Assembly (NCBI GenBank): GCA_025698865.1
Contig: JAILWQ010000001.1
Coordinates: forward strand, 434,001 to 498,000
From: Erythrobacter sp.
GTDB lineage: Bacteria; Pseudomonadota; Alphaproteobacteria; Sphingomonadales; Sphingomonadaceae
Direction: 5' to 3'
Length of the DNA stretch: 64,000 bases
Position numbers and translations under genes: made by a program. The notes beneath the pieces are model-generated. The model saw nothing but the letters and a program-made list of their open reading frames with translations, was not told the origin of the DNA and made no database searches. Positions 54,236 to 63,261 of this stretch are shown here, piece by piece (position 1 is the stretch's first letter; the number at the start of each line of letters is the position of its first letter).

Positions 54236-55174
54236 TCACAGCGTGGCGACGTGGTAGCCCAGGAAAGCGAGATAGATCGTCACGAGGACCGCGCCCGATT
54301 TGCGCGAGACCTGTCCGAAGAAGAAGACCAGCCCGGCAAGCGCCGCCGCCGCTCCCACCATCAGGTACAGGTCGAACACGACCAGCTCGCGCGGGAAAGG
54401 CTCGGGTGCCATGACCATCGTCGTCCCGCCGATCAGCAGGAGGTTGAACAGGTTGGACCCCGCGACATTGCCGAAGGCGACCTCCGGCTCGCCCCGGCGC
54501 GCCGCGACGATCGCCGTGACCAGTTCGGGAAACGACGTGCCGACGGCGACCACGGTCACGCCGATCATCGCTTCCGACATGCCGAAGTAGCGGGCGAGGT
54601 CGATCGCCCCGTCGACCAGCATCTGCCCGCCGATCACGAGCGCGGCCAGCCCTGCGCCGGTCAGCAGCAGCGGCATTGTCCACCCGGCCGGCTCGTCCGC
54701 AGGGATCTCGGTCTCGGTCTCTTTCGGCTGCCGTTCCTGCCGCATGGCGTAGACGAGAAAGCCGCCCAGCAAGACCAGCATGACAACACCGGCGACCGCG
54801 TTGCCCACCTCTCCCAGCGCGAGAAAGAGCAGCGCGAAGGATGCGACCAGCCCGCACAGGGGATCGCGCAGGAAGCGCCCGCCGGACAAGGCGATCGGCG
54901 CGACCAGCGCCGCCGCGCCCAGTATCAGCAGGGCATTGGCGATGTTCGAGCCGACAATATTGCCCCAGGCGAGGTCGGACGTGTCCATCAGCACCGCCTC
55001 CACGCTGGTGACCAGCTCGGGCATCGAGGTGCCGAGCCCCACGATCACCACGCCGATCACCAGTGAGGAGAGCTGCGCTTTCCGCGCGATGCCCACCGCA
55101 CCCTTGACCAGCACTTCCCCGCCGAGGACGAGCGCGAACAGACCGCCAATCGTGAGCAGCGTCGCCGTCAGCAT
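54236..55174 (-). CDS. Calcium/sodium antiporter (CaCA family, YrbG type)
   Basis: A 312-residue membrane protein with the two internally repeated alpha motifs: VIVGLGTSMPELVTSVEAV...GNIVGSNIANALLILG in the first half and VAVGTSFPELVTAIVAARRG...GNVAGSNLFNLLLIGG in the second, each with the essential Glu. A central acidic loop (KETETEIPADEPAG) links the halves. Predicted cation/Ca2+ extrusion across the inner membrane. It follows nhaA on the minus strand after 47 bp. Confidence 0.93.
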   Translation of the reverse strand: MLTATLLTIGGLFALVLGGEVLVKGAVGIARKAQLSSLVIGVVIVGLGTSMPELVTSVEAVLMDTSDLAWGNIVGSNIANALLILGAAALVAPIALSGGRFLRDPLCGLVASFALLFLALGEVGNAVAGVVMLVLLGGFLVYAMRQERQPKETETEIPADEPAGWTMPLLLTGAGLAALVIGGQMLVDGAIDLARYFGMSEAMIGVTVVAVGTSFPELVTAIVAARRGEPEVAFGNVAGSNLFNLLLIGGTTMVMAPEPFPRELVVFDLYLMVGAAAALAGLVFFFGQVSRKSGAVLVTIYLAFLGYHVATL

Positions 55175-55221
55175 GGCATGGCGCGTTCAGGGATAGCGAA
55201 GGGCACCGGCGCAGCGGATCG

Positions 55222-56475
55222 TCAGATGGCCTCTGGCGCCGGTTTCGCCTTGCTGAAGCGCAGGACCAGATAGCCGCCCAGAGCCGCGATCACCGATCCG
55301 CCCAGCACGCCCACGCGCACGAGGTCGAGCGTCTCAGGGTCGGGGAAAGCGAGGCCGCCGATGAACAGGCTCATGGTGAAGCCGATGCCGCAGAGCAGCG
55401 AGAGCCCATAGATATGCATCCAGCCCGCATTCTCCGGCAGCGGCGCAAGCCCGCCCTTCACTGCCGCGAAGATCGCGCCGAAGATGCCGATCTGCTTGCC
55501 GATCACCAGCCCCAGCGCGATGCCGAGCGGCAGGGGCGAGGCTAGCGACGCAGGCGACATGCCGCCCAGCGCAACACCCGCATTGAAGAAACCGAACAGC
55601 GGGATGACCCCGAAGGCGATCCACGGGTGAAGTCCGTGTTCCAGCCGGTGCAGCGGCGAAGGCCGCGCCTGCTCGTGGGTTTCGGGCGCCTCCATCTCGG
55701 CATCGGCATCGAGCGTTGCGGCCTCGGCCGTGCGGACCGGGTTCTTGAGCGGGATCGTCAGCGCGACCGCCACGCCCGCCAGCGTCGCGTGAACGCCGGA
55801 CAGCAGCACCGCGACCCAGACCGCCAGCCCGACCAGTCCGTAGATCCACAAATTGCGGACGTTGAAGCGGTTCATCGCCACCAGTACGAGCACGCCCGCG
55901 ATACCCAGACCGAGCGGCAGCAGCGCCAGATCCTCGGTATAGAAGATCGCGATGATGGCCACGGCCACCAGATCGTCGATCACGGCGATCGCGGTCAGCA
56001 GGACCTTGAGCGAAATCAGCGCCCGACTGCCGAGGAGCGCGAGGATACCGAGAGCAAATGCGATGTCGGTCGCGGCGGGAATAGCCCAGCCGCGCGACAG
56101 GCCGGGCTCGCCGCCGGCAACCATCATGTAGACGATTGCCGGAACCGCCACGCCGCCGCCCGCCGCCAGCGCCGGGAGAATGCGCGAGGACGCGGTGGAC
56201 AGCTGGCCTTCCAAGAACTCCCGCTTGATCTCCAGCCCGACGAGCAGGAAAAACAGCGCCATCAGCCCGTCATTGATCCAGTAGGACAGCGTCAGCGGAC
56301 CGATATAGCTCGCCTTGGCGCCGAAATAGGCGTCGGCGAAGGGGGAATTGGCGACCAGCAGCGCCGCGGCGGCAGCAGCCATCAGCAAAATGCCGCCCGC
56401 CGCCTCGATCCTGACGAAGCTGCGAAGCGCTTCGAGAATGGGGTCCGGCACGATCCGCCGCGCAATCGCCTTCAC
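55222..56475 (-). CDS. nhaA: Na+/H+ antiporter NhaA
   Basis: A 417-residue antiporter: WINDGLMALFFLLVGLEIKREFLEGQL (~66-92), Asp137 in IPAATDIAFALGILALLGSRALISLKVLLTAIAVIDDL, and the paired Asp167-Asp168 (D163/D164 of E. coli NhaA) that bind the ion. The C-half has IPLFGFFNAGVALGG and LLCGIGFTMSLFIGGLAF. A Glu/Asp-rich loop (TLDADAEMEAPETHEQ) interrupts the middle. It exports Na+ in exchange for H+. The start is GTG 56475, with an adjacent TTG three bases earlier; AAAGG lies upstream. Confidence 0.95.
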   Translation of the reverse strand: MKAIARRIVPDPILEALRSFVRIEAAGGILLMAAAAAALLVANSPFADAYFGAKASYIGPLTLSYWINDGLMALFFLLVGLEIKREFLEGQLSTASSRILPALAAGGGVAVPAIVYMMVAGGEPGLSRGWAIPAATDIAFALGILALLGSRALISLKVLLTAIAVIDDLVAVAIIAIFYTEDLALLPLGLGIAGVLVLVAMNRFNVRNLWIYGLVGLAVWVAVLLSGVHATLAGVAVALTIPLKNPVRTAEAATLDADAEMEAPETHEQARPSPLHRLEHGLHPWIAFGVIPLFGFFNAGVALGGMSPASLASPLPLGIALGLVIGKQIGIFGAIFAAVKGGLAPLPENAGWMHIYGLSLLCGIGFTMSLFIGGLAFPDPETLDLVRVGVLGGSVIAALGGYLVLRFSKAKPAPEAI

Positions 56476-56629
56476 CAACGGACCGCGCCTTTTGCAAGCG
56501 AGCGATCGCCCGCGCCGGCCTTCTCGAATTGCCCCATTCTCGCAACGCCCCTTGGATTGCTTTTTGTGTCTTAAGCGAAGGAATGAAACGGGATGGGGGT
56601 TGGTTCCTCCGGAAAGCGTGGCGCGGGTT

Positions 56630-57682
56630 TCAGGCAGGTGTGCGGATGTGATCTCGGACGGCGCGGGCCACTTCGCCAGTGCTCGCGCTTCCGCCGACGT
56701 CGCCTGTCATGATGCCGTCGCTCAGACAGCGCCCCACGGCACTCTCGATGGCGGTGGCCGCTGCTCCTTCGTCGAGCGCATGACGCAACAGCATCGCCGC
56801 GCTCAGGATCGCGCCGACGGGATTGGCCTTGCCCTGCCCGACGATATTGGGCGCGGAGCCGTGGATCGGCTCGTAGAGCCCGCCCTGGGTCTCGGAGAGC
56901 GAGGCGGAGGGCGCAAGGCCGATGGAGCCGGCGATCACCGACGCCTCGTCGCTGAGGATGTCGCCGAACATGTTCTCGGTCAGCACCACGTCGAAGGCGG
57001 CGGGCCGCTCGATCAGCTTCATCGCCATCGCGTCGACCAGCACGTGGTCGAGTTCCACGTCGGGATATTCGGCGTCGCGCAAGGCCACCACGGTCCTGCG
57101 CCACAGCCGGCTGCTGGCCAGCACATTGGCCTTGTCGACCGAGGTGACCCGGCCCGACCGGGCGCGCGCCGCGTCGAAGGCGATCCGGGCGACCCGCTCC
57201 ACCTCGGGGCGGGTATAGGCGCACAGGTCGCTGGCGCGCTCCTCGCCCTCGACCTTGTCGCCGAAATAGATGCCGCCGGTCAGCTCGCGCACGATCAGCA
57301 TGTCGGTGCCCATCACCCGTTCGGGCTTGAGCGGGGAAAGGTGTTCCAGGCCGGGGAAGAGCGTGATCGGGCGCAGATTGGCGAAAGCGCCGAGCGCCTT
57401 GCGCAGGGCAAGCAGCCCCGCTTCCGGACGGGGACCGCCGCCCTCCCATTGCGGCCCGCCGACCGCGCCGAGGAAGACCGCATCCGCCGCCTTGCACGCC
57501 TCTGCGGTTTCGTCGGGAAAAGGGTCGCCATGCGCGTCGATCGCGCAGCCGCCGATGTCGTGGCTGGCGAATTCGAGCGAGAGATCATGCGCGCCGGCAG
57601 CGGCCTCCAGCGCGATCCGGGCCGCTTCGGTGACCTCGGGGCCGATCCCGTCGCCGGGGAGACAAACGATGCGTTTCGTCAT
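56630..57682 (-). CDS. leuB: 3-Isopropylmalate dehydrogenase
   Basis: A 350-residue decarboxylating dehydrogenase: CLPGDGIGPEVT at the start, AVGGPQWEGGG, ANLRPITLFPGLEHLSPL, VRELTGGIYFGD (substrate Arg/Tyr), NMFGDILSDEASVIAGSIGLAPSA (Mg2+ Asp residues) and YEPIHGSAPNIVGQGKANP (NAD+ specificity). Last gene of the operon; the ATG overlaps the leuD stop, preceded by GAGGACG. Oxidises 3-isopropylmalate to 2-oxoisocaproate. Confidence 0.97.
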   Translation of the reverse strand: MTKRIVCLPGDGIGPEVTEAARIALEAAAGAHDLSLEFASHDIGGCAIDAHGDPFPDETAEACKAADAVFLGAVGGPQWEGGGPRPEAGLLALRKALGAFANLRPITLFPGLEHLSPLKPERVMGTDMLIVRELTGGIYFGDKVEGEERASDLCAYTRPEVERVARIAFDAARARSGRVTSVDKANVLASSRLWRRTVVALRDAEYPDVELDHVLVDAMAMKLIERPAAFDVVLTENMFGDILSDEASVIAGSIGLAPSASLSETQGGLYEPIHGSAPNIVGQGKANPVGAILSAAMLLRHALDEGAAATAIESAVGRCLSDGIMTGDVGGSASTGEVARAVRDHIRTPA

Positions 57683-58257
57683 CGGGCGTCCTCGAATGCG
57701 GCGATCGCGCTTTCCTGCGCAAGGATGTGGCCGAGCGGGTCGACGCCATCCAGCAGGCACCGCCGCGCGAAGGGTTCGACGGCGAATTCGGCGCGCAGCC
57801 CGTGCTCGGTCTCGATCAGGCAGCGCTCCAGGTCGATCACGATGCGGATACCGGGTTGCTCCATCAGCTTCGCGTGGGTGGTCCGGTCGATCTCCACCGG
57901 CAGGAGACCGTTCTTGAGCGCATTGCTCTTGAAGATATCGGCGATGTCGGAACTGATCACCGCGCGAAACCCGTAGTCGAGCAGCGCCCAAGGCGCATGT
58001 TCCCGCGACGAGCCACAACCGAAATTCGCTCCCGCAACCAGTATCTTGCGCTCGCCCGCTCCCTCGACCGGAAATGGCGTCGCATTCTTGGGCACGTCAT
58101 CGCCGGTGTAGCGCCAGTCGTAGAAAGCGCCCTTCCCGAGGCCCTCGCGCGACGTGGTCGTCAGAAAACGTGCCGGAATAATCTGGTCGGTGTCGATATT
58201 GGACTGCGGAAGTACCAGACTGTACGCTTCCAGCCGTGTAAAAGGTTCAGGCTGCAC
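57679..58257 (-). CDS. leuD: 3-Isopropylmalate dehydratase small subunit
   Basis: A 192-residue swivel-domain subunit: [13 protein letters not shown] (20-32), [16 protein letters not shown] and [16 protein letters not shown]. It pairs with LeuC to isomerise 2- to 3-isopropylmalate. The start is GTG 58257, with GGGGAGG upstream inside leuC, and the gene overlaps leuC by 11 bp. Confidence 0.96.
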   Translation of the reverse strand: MQPEPFTRLEAYSLVLPQSNIDTDQIIPARFLTTTSREGLGKGAFYDWRYTGDDVPKNATPFPVEGAGERKILVAGANFGCGSSREHAPWALLDYGFRAVISSDIADIFKSNALKNGLLPVEIDRTTHAKLMEQPGIRIVIDLERCLIETEHGLRAEFAVEPFARRCLLDGVDPLGHILAQESAIAAFEDAR

Positions 58258-59680
58258 GGGCTGCCTCCCCGTTCAGATAGTCGGAAGGGTCGACGATGCG
58301 CCCGGCAATCGCGCAGGCCGCCGCCGTCGCCGGCCCAGCAAGGACGGTCCGCACGCCCTTGCCCTGCCGCCCGACGAAATTGCGGTTGGAGGTCGAGACG
58401 ACGAGATCGCCCGGCGCGCCCTGATCGCCGTTCATCGCGATGCACATGGAACAGCCGGGCAAGCGCCACTCGGCCCCCGACTCGAGGAACACCGTGTCGA
58501 GCCCCTCGGCCTCCGCCGCGCGCCGCACGGCTTCCGAGCCCGGCACCACCAGCGCGGTGATCCCTTTAGCCACTTGGCGGCCGCGCATTACCTCGGCCGC
58601 CTCACGCAGATCGGACAGGCGCGAATTGGTGCAACTGCCGATGAAGACCCGATTCACCGCCATCTCGGCGAAGGGTCGGTCGGGGATAAAGCGCATATAG
58701 TCGGCCGCCTCGCGCTCGCCTGCCGTTGCGGGGATGGGAGCACGCCCGCCGGCCGGAGCAGCCGCGTCGGGCGACACGCCAAAGGTGATCATCGGGCGGA
58801 TCGCGGCGGCATCGACGCGCACCTCGCGGTCGAACGCGGCACCGGGATCGGAGGGCAAGGCGCGCCAGCGTTCCAGCGCCGCGTCCCATGCCTCGCCCTG
58901 CGGCGCGCGTTCGCGGCCCTCGATATAATCGAAAGTGGTCTGGTCCGGTGCGACCATGCCGACGCGCGCGCCCGCCTCGATCGCCATGTTGCACAGCGTC
59001 ATGCGGCCTTCCATCGACAGCGCTTCCACGGCCGGCCCGGCGAACTCCACCGCGTAGCCCTGGCCACCGTCGGCGCCGATCTGCGCGATCATGGCGAGCG
59101 CCATGTCCTTCGCTCCGACGCCGGGCGCAAGTTCGCCCTCGAAATCGATCCGCATGGATTTCGGCTTGCGCTGCAACACGCACTGCGTCGCCAGCACATG
59201 GCCGACTTCTGTCGTGCCAATGCCGAAGGCGAGCGCGCCGAACGCGCCATGGGTCGAGGTGTGGCTGTCGCCGCACACGATCGTCTTGCCCGGCTGCGTC
59301 AGGCCGAGTTCGGGTCCCACCACATGGACGATCCCGCGCCGCGGGTCGTCGAGCCCGAGCAGGTCGATGCCATGCCGGGCACAGTTCTCCTCGAGCTGGC
59401 GGACCTGCTTTTCCGCCGCCTCGGTGGCGTAGGGAAGCCGCCCGTCCGCCCCTGCGGGCAGCGTCGGGGTCGAGTGGTCGAGCGTCGCCTGCGTGCAATC
59501 GGGCCGTCGCACCGCAAGGCCGCGCTCCTCAAGCATGGCAAAGGCCTGGGGCGAGGTCACCTCGTGCACCAGATGAAGGTCGATGAAGAGGATAGCCGGA
59601 CTGTCCTCGCTTTCCGGGACGACGACATGCGCGTCCCACAATTTGTCGAACAGCGAGCGCGGCCTTGCGGCATCGGTCAT
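58247..59680 (-). CDS. leuC: 3-Isopropylmalate dehydratase large subunit
   Basis: A 477-residue aconitase-superfamily protein. [49 protein letters not shown] (first cluster Cys) and [12 protein letters not shown] (two more) bind the [4Fe-4S] cluster. ATG 59680 is preceded by AGGAGA, 13 bp after leuA. Acts with LeuD. Confidence 0.97.
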   Translation of the reverse strand: MTDAARPRSLFDKLWDAHVVVPESEDSPAILFIDLHLVHEVTSPQAFAMLEERGLAVRRPDCTQATLDHSTPTLPAGADGRLPYATEAAEKQVRQLEENCARHGIDLLGLDDPRRGIVHVVGPELGLTQPGKTIVCGDSHTSTHGAFGALAFGIGTTEVGHVLATQCVLQRKPKSMRIDFEGELAPGVGAKDMALAMIAQIGADGGQGYAVEFAGPAVEALSMEGRMTLCNMAIEAGARVGMVAPDQTTFDYIEGRERAPQGEAWDAALERWRALPSDPGAAFDREVRVDAAAIRPMITFGVSPDAAAPAGGRAPIPATAGEREAADYMRFIPDRPFAEMAVNRVFIGSCTNSRLSDLREAAEVMRGRQVAKGITALVVPGSEAVRRAAEAEGLDTVFLESGAEWRLPGCSMCIAMNGDQGAPGDLVVSTSNRNFVGRQGKGVRTVLAGPATAAACAIAGRIVDPSDYLNGEAARAA

Positions 59681-59693
59681 GGTTCCGCTCTCC

Positions 59694-61253
59694 TCAAGCC
59701 GCATCGGCCAGCCGCGCGGATTGCGCGATCCGGGCGTGGTTGTTGAAAGCGGCGAGCAACGCCTCGGCCGCGGCGATCACCACATCGGTGTGCTGGCTGC
59801 GGCCCGAAATGCCCGTGCCGTCGACCGTCAGCCCGACCTCGATCTCCATCTCACGGTTGAGCTGATGGGCATCGACGCTGTCGAGCGTCCCCTCCACCTC
59901 CGCTGCCACGCAGAAGGCATCGGTCAGCGCCTCGAACGGGCCGGTCCCGTGGCCGATCGCGGTCAGCCGCCCGCGCGCCACGTGATCGAGCGTCACCTTG
60001 GCGGTGGGGCGGGAGTTGGCCTTGGTGCCGGTGCGCATCTCCACCCGCACCAGTTCCCACGTGTGGCCCTGCCCGTCCTCGGCGACGAGATCGCACAGAT
60101 CGTTGTCGGTGACCTCGCGCTTGGTATCCGCGAGGCGCTTGAAATCGGCGTAGAGCTTTTCGAACCGGTTGCTGCCGAGATCGTGGCCGAGCGCTTCCAG
60201 CCGGGCGCGCAAGGCGTGTTTGCCGCTATGCTTGCCCAGCACCAACGCGTTCGACGGCAGGCCGATGTCCTCCGGGCTCATGATCTCGTAATTGCGGCGG
60301 TCGGCCAACACGCCGTGCTGGTGAATGCCGGCTTCGTGCGCGAAGGCGTTGCGCCCGACGATCGCCTTGTTGCGCGGCGGCGCATTGCCGGTGGTCTCGC
60401 CCAGCAAGCGGCTGACGGCGTAGAGCTCGCGCGTTTCGACCCCGGTGGTTGCGCGGTAATGATCGGGCCGGGTCCTGATCGCCATCACGACCTCCTCCAG
60501 CGCGCAGTTCCCCGCACGCTCGCCGATGCCGTTGACGGCGCATTCGATCTGGCCCGCCCCGCCCCGCACGGCGGCGAGGCTGTTAGCGACCGCCATGCCG
60601 AGATCGTCGTGATTGTGCGTCGAGAAGATCACGTGATCGGGCCGCGCGACATTCGCGGTGAGGTCGGAGAACAGCGCGTAGATTTCCTCGGGCGAGATGT
60701 AACCGACCGTGTCGGGAACGTTCAGTACCTCGGCCCCGGCGGCGGCGGCGCATTCCATCACTTCCTTCAGGAAAGCGCGATCGGTGCGGATCGCATCCTC
60801 GGCCGAGAACTCGACCTGCGTGAACCGCCCCTTCGCCGAACGCAGCGCCCGCTCGATCGCCGCCAGCGCCTCGGCGTGGGTCATCCTGTGCTTGGTCGCG
60901 AGATGCAGTTCGCTGGTGCCGAGGAAGAGGTGAAGGCGGCTACGCCTAGCGGGTGCCAGTGCATGTTCGGCGGCCTCGATATCGGCTTCGACCGCGCGGG
61001 CCAGCGAGCACAGGACCGGCGCGTCGTCGTGTCCGCCGATCTCCTCGGCAATGGCGCGGATGGCTTCGGCATCGCCGGGGGACGCGGCGGCGAAGCCCAC
61101 CTCCATCACGTCCACTTTCAGTTTTGCCAGCGCCCGCGCCATGACGAGTTTCTGGCCGGTGTTCATCGAGAAACCGGGCGCCTGCTCGCCGTCGCGCAGG
61201 CTGGTGTCGAAGATCGCGATGCGGCGCGGTTCGGCCTCAGGCATATGCGGCAT
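59694..61253 (-). CDS. leuA: 2-Isopropylmalate synthase
   Basis: A 519-residue enzyme. [17 protein letters not shown] (metal and acyl site), [51 protein letters not shown] with the His metal ligands, and GHDLGS plus the C-terminal regulatory LeuA dimer domain ([16 protein letters not shown] and downstream). Condenses acetyl-CoA with 2-ketoisovalerate; leucine feedback is expected at the regulatory domain. GGAGGTAA precedes ATG 61253. Overlaps the end of ilvN by 17 bp. Confidence 0.97.
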   Translation of the reverse strand: MPHMPEAEPRRIAIFDTSLRDGEQAPGFSMNTGQKLVMARALAKLKVDVMEVGFAAASPGDAEAIRAIAEEIGGHDDAPVLCSLARAVEADIEAAEHALAPARRSRLHLFLGTSELHLATKHRMTHAEALAAIERALRSAKGRFTQVEFSAEDAIRTDRAFLKEVMECAAAAGAEVLNVPDTVGYISPEEIYALFSDLTANVARPDHVIFSTHNHDDLGMAVANSLAAVRGGAGQIECAVNGIGERAGNCALEEVVMAIRTRPDHYRATTGVETRELYAVSRLLGETTGNAPPRNKAIVGRNAFAHEAGIHQHGVLADRRNYEIMSPEDIGLPSNALVLGKHSGKHALRARLEALGHDLGSNRFEKLYADFKRLADTKREVTDNDLCDLVAEDGQGHTWELVRVEMRTGTKANSRPTAKVTLDHVARGRLTAIGHGTGPFEALTDAFCVAAEVEGTLDSVDAHQLNREMEIEVGLTVDGTGISGRSQHTDVVIAAAEALLAAFNNHARIAQSARLADAA

Positions 61254-61515
61254 GGGTTACCTCCGCTACTGGAGGGACATTGGTCAGGCGGATCGTGGTC
61301 TCGACCTCCTGCAAACGGGTCAGCTGGCGCAGCAGCGTGTCGACCTTGCGGCTCTCGTCGCGCGGCTCCAGCGCCAGCGTCATCACCGCGCGGTCGCCAT
61401 CGCTGCCCATCTGCATCGAGCGGACGGAGAAGGCGCGCGCCTCGGTCACGCCGAGAACCCGGCGAAGCGCGCCCTCGGCGCAGCGGAATTCGATGCGGAC
61501 ATGCTCAACCTTCAT
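61237..61515 (-). CDS. ilvN: Acetolactate synthase small subunit, short ACT-only form (IlvM-like)
   Basis: A 92-residue protein with one ACT domain (VEHVRIEFRCAEGALRRVLGVTEARAFSVRSMQM, then AVMTLALEPRDESRKVDTLLRQLTRL). Most IlvN proteins carry a second C-terminal domain and reach 160-180 residues; this one is the short type, nearer to E. coli IlvM in size. GGAGAAACG precedes ATG 61515. It overlaps ilvB by 11 bp upstream and leuA downstream by 17 bp. It should regulate the ilvB product, perhaps with altered feedback. Confidence 0.88.
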   Translation of the reverse strand: MKVEHVRIEFRCAEGALRRVLGVTEARAFSVRSMQMGSDGDRAVMTLALEPRDESRKVDTLLRQLTRLQEVETTIRLTNVPPVAEVTHAAYA

Positions 61516-63226
61516 CGCGTTTCTCCATCATTTCGGCATTGGACTTGCCCGGCGGCACCAGCGGCCAGACATTCTCTTCCGGGTCGATCCGGACATGGGC
61601 GAGGATCGGCCCGCGGGCCTGCATCAGCCGCTCGATCGCGCCGTCGACTTCCTCGCGGCGCTCGATCGCGAAAGCCTCGATCCCGAAGGCGTGCGCGACT
61701 TCGACGAAATCCGGATTGTCGGACAAGTCGACTTCGGAATAATTGCCGGCGAAGAACAGCTCCTGCCACTGGCGCACCAGCCCGAGCATGGCGTTGTCGA
61801 GCAGGACGATCTTCACAGGGATCCGGTAACGCCGCAGGGTGGCGAGCTCCTGAATGTTCATCTGGAAGCCGCCATCGCCGCAGATGGCGAACACGTCCGC
61901 GTCCGGTTCGGCCAGCTTGGCTCCGATGGCAGCGGGCAGACCGAAGCCCATCGCGCCGAGCCCGCCAGAGGTCAGATGTGCCTGTGGCCGCGAAAACCGG
62001 CAATGCTGAGCGACCCACATCTGGTGCTGGCCGACATCGCAGGCGGCGACGAAGCTGTCTCCGACCCGCTCCGACAGGTCTTTCAGCAAGGCGGGCGCGT
62101 AGACGCCATTGCCCGGCGCATCGTATCGCGGCGCATGAGTTTCGCGCGCGGCCATGACGTCACTGCGCCAGCCATCGATCTCGCCCGGCTCGAAGTCGAT
62201 CGCGACCAGGCTCGATTTGAGATTGCTGCAGACCGGCGCATGGGCATGGCGCAGCTTGCCCATCTCCGCGGCGTCGACGTCGATATGGACGATCGCGGCG
62301 TGGGGCGCGAACTCGGCGAGCTTGCCGGTCGCCCGGTCGTCGAACCGCGCACCGACGACGATCAGCAGGTCGCATTCCTGCACTGCCATGTTCGCCGCGC
62401 GGTGGCCGTGCATTCCCAGCATTCCGAGCATGGCGGGATGGCCGGACGGCAGGACGCCCAGCCCCTGCAATGTCGCGACCGCCGGGATGCCGCTGTCCTC
62501 GACCAGGCGGCGGACCATCTCCGTCGCGTTGGACCGGGCGATCCCGCCGCCGAGATAGAAGAGCGGCTTTTCGGCCGCCGCGATCAGCCGCTCCGCCTCG
62601 GCGATGGCCTCGGGCGCCGGTGCGGACAGGACCTGCGCCTCGCCGCGCCACTTGCCGGGCGGGGTGCAGCTCGCCTGCTGGACGTCCTTGGGCAGGTCGA
62701 CCAGCACCGGACCGGGGCGCCCGCTCTCGGCGATGGCGAAGGCTTCGCCCAGCGCCGCCGGAATATCCTCGGGCCGGCGGACGATGATCGAATGCTTCAC
62801 GATCGGCATGGTCATGCCGAAGATGTCCGTCTCCTGAAACGCGTCCGTGCCCATGAACGGCTGCGCGACCTGACCGGTGATCGCCACCATCGGGACCGAA
62901 TCGAGATAGGCGTTGGCGATCCCGGTGATGAGGTTCGTCGCGCCCGGGCCGGAGGTGGCGAGGCACACCCCGGCCCGCCCCGTGATCCGGCCATAGGCAT
63001 CCGCCGCGAAGGCGGCCGCCTGCTCGTGCCGGACGAGGATGTGGCGCGTCGAACCGGCGGTGATCGCATCGTAGACCGGCATGATCGCACCGCCGGGATA
63101 GCCGAACACGCATTCGACCCCGAGCGCGTCCAGCGTGTCCACCACCAGCTGCGCGCCGGTACGGGTGGCTGGGCGAGTGGCAGGCCCGGTTTCGGGAATG
63201 GTGATGGGCTGGGGCATGACGGTCAT
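61505..63226 (-). CDS. ilvB: Acetolactate synthase large subunit
   Basis: A 573-residue ThDP enzyme. VFGYPGGAIMPVYDAI, the catalytic Glu in LVRHEQAAAFAADAYGR, SGPGATNLITGIANAYLDSVPMVAITGQV, GTDAFQETDIFGMTMPIVKH, and the ThDP-binding GDGGFQMNIQELAT...DNAMLGLVRQWQELFF. It forms acetolactate or acetohydroxybutyrate. Start ATG 63226 with GAGAG upstream (a second ATG follows three codons on). ilvC ends 35 bp upstream, ilvN overlaps its end. Confidence 0.97.
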   Translation of the reverse strand: MTVMPQPITIPETGPATRPATRTGAQLVVDTLDALGVECVFGYPGGAIMPVYDAITAGSTRHILVRHEQAAAFAADAYGRITGRAGVCLATSGPGATNLITGIANAYLDSVPMVAITGQVAQPFMGTDAFQETDIFGMTMPIVKHSIIVRRPEDIPAALGEAFAIAESGRPGPVLVDLPKDVQQASCTPPGKWRGEAQVLSAPAPEAIAEAERLIAAAEKPLFYLGGGIARSNATEMVRRLVEDSGIPAVATLQGLGVLPSGHPAMLGMLGMHGHRAANMAVQECDLLIVVGARFDDRATGKLAEFAPHAAIVHIDVDAAEMGKLRHAHAPVCSNLKSSLVAIDFEPGEIDGWRSDVMAARETHAPRYDAPGNGVYAPALLKDLSERVGDSFVAACDVGQHQMWVAQHCRFSRPQAHLTSGGLGAMGFGLPAAIGAKLAEPDADVFAICGDGGFQMNIQELATLRRYRIPVKIVLLDNAMLGLVRQWQELFFAGNYSEVDLSDNPDFVEVAHAFGIEAFAIERREEVDGAIERLMQARGPILAHVRIDPEENVWPLVPPGKSNAEMMEKRDEG

Positions 63227-63261
63227 GGCTCTCGCTCGTTCTCGGCTCGGTCCGGGCGCGC

